The position numbers and the translations under genes were made by a program. This document shows positions 42,141-58,500 of a stretch of 64,000 nt of DNA, in pieces; the stretch's first letter is position 1, and every line of letters begins with the position of its first letter. Location of the stretch: the NCBI GenBank assembly GCA_003640385.1, contig RCAB01000245.1:1-64000 (forward strand), read 5' to 3'. Origin of the DNA: Setaria digitata. Lineage: Eukaryota > Nematoda > Chromadorea > Rhabditida > Setariidae. The notes under the pieces are model-generated. The model was not told the origin of the DNA, ran no database searches, and saw only the letters and a program-made list of their open reading frames with translations.

Positions 42141-44457
42141 AAAAAATGCCAAAAATTTCGGTGAAAGATCTGTAAAACAATTAATAATTCTATCGTTTAT
42201 CGACGAACATTCGATAAATTGCTCAGTGTATAGTAAAAAAAATTTTTACCTTCATTATTTTTCGTTTTATTATTGTTTTTTTTTTTGACTTTAATGAGCT
42301 TTAATTAAATTTAATACTAAATAATTATGGTGCGGTAGATTTTTAATGACTTTTAAAATTTGAGAATTCAAAATTTTTTACTTTGCAATATTTCCTTTTC
42401 ATTTGTTGCTAAGATAAACGAAATTTTATTTGTGGAGTGCAACTTATTCTTTTCTAATTTTGATATATTTTAATTAAAATATTAAAAAATTTCATTTCGA
42501 TTAGAATTATCGGAAATTGTTATTGTTTTTTCTCGAATACATTTTAATTACAAATAATGTTAACTTTCCCTAATTCGATCATTTCAATTGTAATCATTTG
42601 TAAATGAACATACCAATTGGTAATAATATTTATTTATTTTTTGATGATTAATTCATTTTGTTTTTCTATGTTATGAATTATTTTTTTCTACAGCGAATGA
42701 CTTTTTTCCTCCAATCACTATCTGTTTTTGTTTTCTCTTTTAAATTTAAAATGACTGTATTTTATTTTTATTTTAATTCTAATTCTTCAATTAAAAAGAA
42801 AAAAAAAAGAAAGACTAGATAGATTGAAAAGGTAAGAATCTTCTGCATTCTCTTTATGCAAATATACGAAAAAGAAAGGATGGAATTATAATAAATATGG
42901 GAAATTTAAATGCTACTGGATCTGCAAAGCCAGTAATTTCAACAGTTCAGAGGTATAATTATTCCATTGTAGAATAACTTGAAATTTTGATTAAATGATA
43001 TTTGTGAAATTTTGCTTATAAAAGACTAACCATCTGGAAGGAAGAAAAAGAGGGAAATTTCACTTATTATATACATATATTTCGGTTTTGCTAATTTAAT
43101 GTGCATTCATAGTTTGATATTTTCATTTAATATTAATTAATTGTAGGAGATTGTGTTCGTAAAAATACTATTTTATTATTTTCAGATTTTTATTATAACC
43201 CATATTTTCTTATTAAAAAAAGGAAAAAAAAATTCCTTTTTTGATTTTTTCTTTTCTTTTCAACTGATATCACGTTTAAATATTATGATATTATGAAGAA
43301 TTTTTATATTCTGCTTTCTTTTCATGTATTATTTATTTTAAAAATTAATTTGGCTTAGTTCGTATAAATTTTTGGTTAATTAAAAAGCGATAACAGTCTC
43401 ACTTTTAGAGTTTCATGCAAAGAGAATCATTCCTTTACTATTTTCACGAACTGAATATTTGCTGTTCATATTGTTACCAGGTTGCTAGTGATAAGTTGCT
43501 GATAGTCAAAACTAAAACAATAAGGCAGCTACGAATTGAAAAATTAAAATTTACAGAGAATAGAATGGGGCGTTTTTTTTTTCTTTTTCAGTTTGTACAT
43601 ATTTAAAATCATAGATTTATACATTAGTGATTTTTGGAAATTTGAAAATTAACTTTCGATTTTTAAAACAGAATTACAGCTTCAAATGAAAATGTGTGTT
43701 TTCCACTGAAAATTTTTTTTCAAAAATTTTTCAAAATTATCACAAAAGATAATCCTCTAATTATGTTAATGATTCAGGGAAGCTTCTTTCTTCGTCATTC
43801 ATTTAAATTAATTTTTTGTTACCAAAAGTGGTAATGCTATCAATTATCATGCTGTAGAATAAGAATACGAATTGTAATGTTAAAAGGAAAAAAAAATAAA
43901 AATAAATTTCTGGATAATTATCAATTATCCAGTTATCAAAAGCTATATTAAAAAAAAAGAGAGAAAAGATTTTCCCTTCCTTTTTTTTTCTTTTTTGAAA
44001 TCCTTTTGAATTAATTCTAGAAAATTTCCTTTTTTTTTTTCAATAATTCTGGAAATTTTTACGATATTCTCTAAAATTTAAATCTATCATTTTCTTTCTT
44101 TTTCTTTTCTTCCTCTCTACCTTCTTTTTCTTTCATGATTTCATAAAAAATGATGACTAGGCTATAAATTACTAAATGACCCAATAGGACACAATAAGTG
44201 ACCCCATTCAGCAATGGTCATCATGCCATCATTGCTTGGCTATTGCTTTTCTCTAGCCTTGCTAAACCAGTCTAGCTCTCACTCTAACCAAGACAAAACA
44301 TATACATAGTATGTGCTCGTGTAAAGATCCATATATGGGTCGATACTGATGTGCGTAGCATATACATAGCCCTTTAGACTAATAATGGAAAGGAAAAAAG
44401 GAAAAAGAAAATGTTTTCTTGTCTTTCCTACTATTCTTTTTTCACCTAACATAGCTT

Positions 44458-44537
44458 CTATCTAGCTCTGTTATAGATTTGATAAGCCATTAAGACTCTA
44501 TCTAGCTCTGTTATGGATTTGATAAGCCATTAAGACT
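44458..44537 (+). repeat. 40-bp tandem duplication
   Basis: Units 44458-44497 and 44498-44537 begin CTATCTAGCTCTGTTAT and differ at one position (A or G). Noncoding. Confidence 0.9.
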
Positions 44538-45124
44538 ATTCTCTTTTCAGTAGATCCCAATATGTACACTATATAGCAGATAAGTTTTATTATTAGAATT
44601 GGTTGGAAGAAAAATTTGATGTAAAATTTTATTTTAAAAAGGGAAGGCAAAAAAAAAAAACGAATTTCATTCAGTTAAATATATCGAAATACGATTAATG
44701 TTTATTTCTTATTCACAGGCTAGCTAATCTTTTCAGTTTTCTTCACCTAAAAAAAAAAGAAATTTTAGGATTTCATCCGAATGAATCGAAATACGACAAC
44801 GACGACAGTGATATTTTTATCATATTCAACTTGAAGATTAGTTTCTGGAATTATTTCCCTCTACATTGCTACCTCTGTATTCAGCTGAAAAATAATTATT
44901 CGATTATTTAAAAAAAAAAAGAAAAGAAATAAAGAAACTTTTTAATTATTTATTTTGTAAGCCTACAAACGAAACGAAACGATACAAAGCAAAGGACAAA
45001 AAAAAATCAACAAAATTGGAAGAAAAAAAAGCTCTGTATTTCCATTCTTATCAATCCTCTATCTTTTTTCTGTTGTTTTTTTTTTCTTTCTTTTTTCTTT
45101 TTTTTTTTTTTTTTTTTTTGATAA

Positions 45125-45355
45125 ATGGCGAAAATAAATTATCGTCGGAACGGAAGAAGATATAACGATATATTACGATTATCTACGAAGTGTACATCTC
45201 AAACACTTCAATTTTTGAAATTCTCGACATTAAATTATCGAAAAGGAAGTGGTCAATTAATAAAATTTACTGATAAGCTTCACAATCATTCATCTGATTC
45301 TGATCGAACATGGAGCAAACACTATCGTTACATCAACGGATACGAGGTCAGATGA
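45125..45355 (+). CDS. Possible first coding exon of the MKK7 gene
   Basis: An open frame starting with ATG right after a long T run. It encodes a basic, hydrophilic 76-residue segment including RRYNDILRL, which fits the loose basic-x-hydrophobic-x-hydrophobic pattern of a MAP-kinase docking site. Splicing at a GTTACA donor after 45326 would leave one base and match the phase of the exon beginning at 46621. A GTCAGA donor after 45349 would not match. No homologue recognised; it may be 5' UTR or chance. Confidence 0.3.
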   Translation: MAKINYRRNGRRYNDILRLSTKCTSQTLQFLKFSTLNYRKGSGQLIKFTDKLHNHSSDSDRTWSKHYRYINGYEVR

Positions 45356-46620
45356 ACTTTCGTTTAAAACTTGTAATTACAAGACAAAAGAGGAAGAAAG
45401 GAAAGAGCAGACTTATTAATTATTGCAACTCTTTCCTCTTATCACTTGATTATCAAAATTTCATATTCTTTTCCTCCTCTTTTTTTCTTCCATTCCTGCA
45501 ATTTGTATAGAAATTCAAAAGAAAATTTTATTCAGATAAAAAAAAAATTAGTGAAAAGACAAAAAGATAATTTAGCTGATGAAAATGAAAGTACACAAAT
45601 ACTTGTTCATAAATACCAATACAATAAGACAAAAAAAGGAGAGAGAGAGAGAGAGATGAAAAAAGAAACAAAGCGATAGGAAATATTTCAATCTTCCAAA
45701 ATAGTTACATTTTGATGCATTTTCCAGACACATAGCCTTCCGGATTTGCCATTTTCCGTTCATATTTCAATACTGCACAAGCCATCAGTTATCAAACAAA
45801 GTTTACACTTAATCATAGAAACTTTGCGCTTAAACCATATCATTCTTGTAGCAATATAGCTCTTTTATAAAATATCGATTTGTTAAACTACCACTTTGCG
45901 AACAATTAGGTCACCTTTGTTTATTTATGACGTAAGTCACGTGCTTCTCTTTCGTTTATGACGTAAATGACGTAACAGTGTGAATCAGGAACAACTTATT
46001 TCATCTTATTCATTACGATCATTTAACGCATTCTCGCTTATGATCGAACTACGAATATCTAAAACGTTCCCCTACCCGTGACGTGAACTAACGAGCACGT
46101 GACGTAACGTTTCGCATTCTGAGTATCAACCTTTGCTACTAGAAACTTCATTGGTATTTCGTTATCTCCCTTACCGTCCAATTGATTTGAATACTTCTAA
46201 TTCACCTTCACTATGAGATTTCCAATTCCCTATCACCGCTTATCAGATCTCTCTTCCATTTCATAAATCTTTCTCTTCTACATTTTCTCCTAATCTCCAA
46301 CGAAAATATATTCGAAAACCTTACCAGTCTTTTTTCAAACATTTCATTCTTCATCCTTTTTCATCACACATTTGTTGTTGATATTTCGGAAATCGAATCA
46401 TTTTTTTTTTCCTCAAATGCCTAATTTTACAAATAGCATTTGTGAAATATTCGTGTCATTCTTATCTTTGCTTATAAGTTTAACATAATTTTTGTTAAAT
46501 CGCCATTCGCTTACTATCGTAGCTTAGTTTTTCGTGAAGTTGATGTATAATTTAACTCTTTCTGCAGTTAATAAGATATTTAACCATGAATGTATCGCTA
46601 ATATTGCAATCAGTTTACAG
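45356..46620. other. MKK7 upstream region or first intron
   Basis: About 1.26 kb between the possible first exon and the first exon with secure phase. It includes a (GA)n run at 45639-45655 and a much less T-run-rich, promoter-like stretch at about 45890-46300 with clustered CRE and E-box sites (separate entry). A TTTACAG acceptor ends at 46620. Confidence 0.55.
45928..46107. promoter_or_regulatory. Cluster of CRE/ATF-type sites and CACGTG E-boxes
   Basis: TGACGTAA occurs at 45928-45935, 45959-45966, 45968-45975 and 46100-46107, with a variant TGACGTGA at 46079-46086. CACGTG palindromes lie at 45938-45943 and 46096-46101, the latter overlapping a CRE. TGACGTMA is bound by CREB/ATF-type bZIP factors and CACGTG by bHLH factors. 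Such density in an AT-rich genome is unlikely by chance. It lies 0.5 kb before the first secure exon of the MKK7 gene and is probably its promoter or an enhancer. Confidence 0.7.
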
Positions 46621-52013
<5,393 letters not shown>

Positions 52014-52035
<22 letters not shown>

Positions 52036-52256
52036 ATGTTTTCCATGGAGTGGAAGATTTCGCAGATACGTGTAAGTTTCAATTAAAAATTGATGATAGA
52101 ATGCATGAAAGTGCATTTATTAAATATTTCATGGCTTCAATCATGAAAGATTACTTAATGCCTGCTTGTTGGATTTCTCAATGGAATTCGAATTTTGTTA
52201 TAGATGATGCAGATGAAGTACTGCTATGTGACAAGTTTCTAGATATTTTAGGCTAA
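52014..52256 (+). other. Protein-like open frame of unclear status at the RdRP 5' end
   Basis: The frame is open from 52014 to the TAA at 52256 without an early ATG; the first usable ATG is at about 52101. Its composition is protein-like (phrases [14 protein letters not shown] and [10 protein letters not shown]), and it would sit naturally before the MFP start of the next exon. However, no GT donor gives the right phase at its end; the in-phase GT at 52219 would remove the last dozen codons. It may be an alternative 5' exon, the end of another transcript, or chance. Confidence 0.3.
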
Positions 52257-52546
52257 CTTTCCATTATTAGATTTTACTTCTGAGACCGTATATAATATTT
52301 TAGTCATGAGTTATAGTTATAATTAGTTCTAATTTTTGTTCATGCGTTCATGTTGGAATTTTCAGTAATTAATCAGTGAGAGTACTGTATCAAGAAACCT
52401 CAGAAATGTTAAGCATTCCTTGTATTGTTTTATTGCTATTTTCTAAATTTGTCCAATAAATCAAAAACTTGGAGAAGAAATGAGGGAAAAAAATGAAACA
52501 GTTAACTATTCAACATTATATATATATATATATATATATAATGTTG

Positions 52547-52582
<36 letters not shown>

Positions 52583-55500
52583 GTTATATAATGTTATATA
52601 TATATATTAATTGATCATTGATCAATTAATGATATATATCCTTTTTATCATCCAATTTATTTCTGTTTGATTAATTTGATTACAATACTTAATCCTTAAT
52701 TCTGAGAATGGTGTTGAAGTACTGAATGAGCATTTCATATTATTATTCTTAAGGATATGTTTCCATGTTTAACCATCGATCAGGCTCATCTTTTGCTAAT
52801 GGAAGCGAATGGGAACATGAATGATATAGTTGAAATGGCATTTAAATTGCTGGCCGATACACCTATCGCTTCAAATTCTTCACCAGTTAATGATCAGTTA
52901 ATGATTGGTGATTATGAATTGTCAACTACAAGGAATCACTGCATGGCAGTGTCATCGTCATCATTATTATCAGAATCGTTGCGAAATGGACAAGTAATTG
53001 AAAGCAACACAAATGGAAAATGTTCGGTGGCAAAGGAACAAAAGTAATTTTTTACTTGTTTAACTCCATTTGTAATTCAAACTTGTTATTTCAAATATGT
53101 TGAGAGTTAAAAGCTTTGTGAAGTATTGGCTGAGTTATTAAAACTGTGGCTGCTAATATTATTCAAGTATATTCTCTACGAGTTACATAACCCAAATATA
53201 AAGCTTAAATTTCTTCTCTTACAATGTTTTGGATTTCTCAGTCAACTAATTCATTAATTTTTCGATCTCCCTTTATGAAATTACAGGATTGTTACATTAA
53301 AATTGAAGTTTATGATCTCAGTAGAAGGTGTTCCAAAGGGGCAAATCAAATATATGCTCAGGAAAATTCTACGCAGTGTGTGTTTTAACATATTGCAAAT
53401 TTTCTAAAATTAATGAATTTATGAATTTACAGTTTTCTCATTAAAATTGAAAAGTTTCAGTAAATTTTTGCTAGTCGGATGAAATCAGAAAAAAGATTTT
53501 AATTCAGTTTTCCGTTAAATTTTCTATTTATCTTGTATACAAATAATTCCTTTCAAATTTGATCTGATCGTGAAAAATTAATTGTCGTTCGATTTTAAGA
53601 AATACGGATGCACTTGTCTATAATCAATAAAACTGTCTGATCGTAATGTGAAAGAAAAAAAAAGTTGTGCATTCCTAGTTTAAAAACCTCTAAAGTTTTA
53701 ATGTCTAACTTTGCAGTGTAACTGTTCAGTTCGATCTTTCGATGAATTAATATCTTGTCTTCAAGCGGCTTACGAAGAAAAATGTATCGAAGTTAATGTT
53801 GCGGTTATACTTTCTTATGATGAGAGTTCCAGTCAAGAAGCACTGATCGCTTTCACGAAGTCATTTGTTTTAGAATCAGGGTAAATTTTTAAATTTTTTG
53901 ATTGTAGAACTAAATTTTTCTTTTCATCAATCTTTTCACACAAATTTCAAGTTTTGGTGTTGGAATCCAAACTCTCCGTGGAATTCTTCTTTTCATCAAG
54001 TCTATTGTTTTCAGATATAGTCTTGAAATGCAACCTTATATGGAAATACGGAATATCGATCAGATATTTACGGATATCAGGTTAATTGTTAACAGTTGCT
54101 TTGTTTGACTGTATCTATCTTCTCTTTCATCTTCAAGATAATTTTTGAACCTTGCACTTTGTTATGATTAATCGAATATGTATTTATGCTATTTGCTGAC
54201 TTCTTTCGGTTCTCTTACATCTATTGATCAAGGTAGAGAAGGAAGACCAGTAATTCTGGATAAGATAAGGAAAGTAATTCAGAATCACAATCAGTTAAAT
54301 CTTCATGGCTTTCCTCACTACTGATAGAATCCTGTTGTCATATTTTTCAATCTATTTAATTTTTCAAGAATGATTGGTGGTTTTTTTTAAAGAACTTTAA
54401 TGACTTTCTAAGATTCAGATTTTAAGCAATAAATTGGGATTAATGTAAGCATTTGCATTCCAAATTTATTGGCAGATCTGGTGATAATTAGAGACAAAAT
54501 AATGCACTCTTTATAGAGCCGATCATGCAAATATAGATATACTTTGGCTGGGAATTGGTAATATGCCAAATATGGGATTATTTTTCATTCGCGGTGAATA
54601 TATAACAAAGTATAACACGATCAGTAATAAATCAATTATGAATTCGGTATTTGAAACAAAAATGAACCATGCTGCGGGTATTTGTTTGCTGATATATTAT
54701 GATAATTTTGTAAATATTATCTTAATTTTCTGCACCTGAAATCATTACATCAGGTCGAAATATTCTTGTTAATTCCTGTTTCAGAATAATCTTAATTAAA
54801 CAGAATAAATTCTGTTATCTGTCAAGTAGATGAATCTTTTATATAATGTAAAATAATGGTTGTAGTGTATTGGAGCTTGCCAAAAATGATCGGATTTTAA
54901 AACTTTATCAAACCATGCTTACTCGGAAATGATCTGTAGGTAAAGATTGAAGTAATTAAGACCGAAGTTTTTGAGCTTAAATTTTTTCCAAATGAATTGA
55001 GGTAATTTAATAAAGTTTCCTCAGCCGTTCTGCTCTCCATATCAACAACTTATTAGAAATATTTCTGTCACTCTCGAGCTTCTGTCATATATTCTTGTTC
55101 AAAATATGTTCAGAATACCATTTTTTGAGAGATATATAACCATTGCTTAAGTTACTAAGTAAAAAATTTAGGCAGTCATACACTGTTATCATGGGCACAT
55201 TTTGAACATGATCGGCGATTGTTAACCATTTATTTTGCTGTCGAGAATGTCACCCGAGCTCATGATGGATTATCATATACTGGCTATAAGTTTGTTATCA
55301 CATATAATTCATTCTATACAGTTATCGTTGATTGCGACTCAGATCCGGATGAAAGAGACAATTATGTTTATATTTGTTTACGACATCCACCACAGGTTAA
55401 TAATTTTTCCTTGAAATTTTTAGCACGATAAAATACAGTTCTGCTTTTCTTGTCCTTTTTTATTAATAAAAAAAGAATATTTAACAAAGTATGTCGTGAA

Positions 55501-58500
55501 CAAAAGCTACTAATAGATTTAAAATGAAATATTTCTTATCTTGCCCTTCCAAGAAATAAAAATCTTTAACTGGAACTGGTTGTGAGAAATGCTGTAAGCT
55601 GATAGAACCAACGAAATTTTACTTTCAGTCTCAGTATATGACCTACACAATAGTACAAAAATGCAAATTAATAAGAAAACGATGTAGATTTTGCTCAGAC
55701 ACGGTTGCCAAATTTAAAATCTCATTTAATATTTTTTAAAATAATATACATGATCCTTCTTAAAATGACTGGAAACACAGTTATGGGAAGCAGTACCACG
55801 AATTATGATGAACAGAAAACGTGTTTTGAATGTTGAGCAATGCCGTGATTGGATACGTGTGGGAAGCTTCCCGGGAAGTAAATATTTCAGTGGTTGTTCA
55901 CAGGTACTTTTTGATATCTTGCGAAGAACTTCTTTTAGATACTTCCATTTCATTTATATAATTTTGAATTGTCATTTGACCTGCGAACAATTAAATTTGC
56001 GGAAAAATTGAATTCTCTCACAGGAAACGTTGGCTGGATCACCATGGTTCAGCTTTTCAATGCCAAAAGAAGCCGTGAAACCGGAAAGAATGTTCCCAGA
56101 TGAAATACTTGGCTGGGAAAGGCGAGCATTGAATGTAAAATTGGTAAGAATTTGACAAATAGTTTTCCAAATTGATAAAATTAAATAATAAAGCCTGCCT
56201 ATAGCGTGGGTGCAGCTTATATAATGGAAAAAAAGGGAAACTTTGTGACATATCAATCCATACAGACGTCTTTTTTTGGCAAGTTAGAAATTCGAATATA
56301 TTCATGTTTATTTTTTAAAGGCTCCAACCCATCAGCTGTTTGAAATTATTGCACGATGGAAGCGTCGAGCCAAATGTCGTATCTTTTTCGCAGCAGTGCT
56401 CAAAATTCCTCGACGAGAGAATTCAAATGTTCAAATTATCGAATTGCCAACATTTAGGTAGTCTAATTATCGACTTTAAGCGCAGGATGAAACAATTTTC
56501 CTTCTTCCCCTTGATAAATATTATCTTACTTTACTTAGATTTCGAAAGATTTTAAAGCTGAAGTGAGTTTATTGTTGCCAGTAATCTAAAAATAAACAAA
56601 ACAGACGCAGATATTAGGACTTCTGCGTTTAATTTTCAGACAGTGTATGACAATTTTTAGATTAAATTATGCACTACATGCGCTGTTGAGTAGAGGAAGT
56701 ATTGTGAAAGATCAACTGTTTGATGTCTGGCCATCCTCCGGTGGTGACCTTTTTTTCGAACGAATCCATTACGCTGCTCAGGTAGGAAGGTTTATTTGCT
56801 TTACCTCAAACAAAGAATCTTAATTATTTAACGTATTCCCTTTTGAATTGCTCTAATCTTTGTATTAGTTAACCTAAATTGTAATTTAAAAAACAAAATT
56901 GTAGGTAATCTGCTTTAGAGACGAGAAGAATTGACCAGTTGATGGTGTAGAAACGATATGCAATTTAAAATGACAAAAAAAAAAAAGAAGAGGAAGGGCA
57001 TAATTTGAAGAAAGGAAATTTAACTTTTTTTGTGAGGAGAAAATGTCACTGTGTATTTTTTCTCTCAGGAGTGTTTATTAGCTTGTGAGGAAACATTGGA
57101 TGGTGCTTTGGCTGCTGTAGATGAAAGACGACGCATCTCGTTGATAAATTTCTTCGAGCACAATTATTCTCAAAAATTAAATGCTTTGCGGAGAATATCG
57201 ACTGATAAGGATGCTGAGTTTCTGTCAGATCTGCCCCGTAATTGTGTGTTAATTCGAAAAGTAATCATCTTCAATTGTAAGAATAAATTCTAAACCGATT
57301 ATGACTTTTTTCATTTTCAAAAACTTAAATTAGGAATTTTTTTTCAACAAGTTTAAAGTATACTTCATCTTAGGTTATGGTAACACCACTCCGAGTTCTG
57401 CTTTTGCCGGCAGAAGTAATGATGACAAATCGTGTAGTACGTTATTTTGGAGAGGAGTATGCATTGCGTTGTATATTTCGGGATGATAATGGTCAAAGGC
57501 TTGTACCAAAAGAATTCTCACGAGGCCGTACTTTACAAGGTGTTATATTTCTCATAATTTCTATTAAGAATAATATTCATCAGTAATGGAAGAAAAACTC
57601 CATCTAAAAGCATCCGATCGACTGCACAAATGAGATGTTTATCGACAATAGTGGTTTATAGAGTGATATTAGCTTATATAATACATAACTATTTTGCCTT
57701 GTAAAGCATTGCTTAGAATTGTATTTGGACCTGAATTATGGAACAAAATCAGTAGTCCTGTGAATGAAAGTTCATTCGATGTTTTGGCCAACTTTTTCTC
57801 AGTTAGAGTAAAGCTTCATTCGTAACTCGATGGTATATCACTTGTTGTTCAATAGTATAGAAACTAGTTACATTTCTGTTAACAAATCACATTTTAAATC
57901 TATATCATCATTACTTCATCATTTTCCATTTTTCAGATCAATCTTTAATAATTCCGAATTTGGTGTACGGTACACTTGGAGTGGGCATACATATAGCGTC
58001 ACGGCATTACCAGTTTCTTGCGTGGTCTAATTCACAGGTCTATGGAAAGCATTGTTAAATAAATAATGTTATTCTATTCATTTAAAATCAAATTTTATTT
58101 TATCAAGTTTTGCTAATTTCTAGCTAGCGAAATATCGTTGATAAGAATAACGTAGACAACACTTTTTGTTATCATTCAAGTTTATTTTATCATCGTTAAA
58201 TGAGAAATTGATGGAAGCATCTTCATAAGTATTTACTAAATATAAACAGTATGAATAGAGTTGGAGAAATCTTACACATTCAAAAATTTGTTTCTTGAAA
58301 AAATCAAAATATTTTAATTAAAGATGCGCGATGGTGGTTGCTATATGTATTCTGATGCGGTTGTGAAGGATAAATTGCGTGGTAAAATTGTTTGCAACGT
58401 TGAGGATATCAGACGTTGGATGGGAGATTTCACAGCTTCAAAAAATGTACCAAAATTGATGTCTCGTATGGGACAGTGCCTTACACAAGCACAGGTAATT

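Larger units (their letters stand above)
38181..45124. other. 6.9-kb gene-poor intergenic region
   Basis: A poly(A) signal candidate for UTP6 (AATAAA, 38359-38364) lies near the start. The rest is AT-rich with many T/A runs and no supported gene on either strand. Recognisable structures are a dispersed imperfect repeat (about 41803-41870 and 42077-42140), a T-run-free island at about 44160-44370, and a 40-bp tandem duplication at 44458-44537. A long T run ends just before 45120. Confidence 0.5.

Noticed and set aside
41728..42180. Two minus-strand open frames sharing a HDLFRVKFCFF phrase
   Set aside because: The shared phrase comes from a dispersed DNA repeat; the rest is Phe/Lys-rich translation of T/A runs.
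55726..56305. Minus-strand open frames over the RdRP exons
   Set aside because: Shadows of well-supported + strand coding exons.
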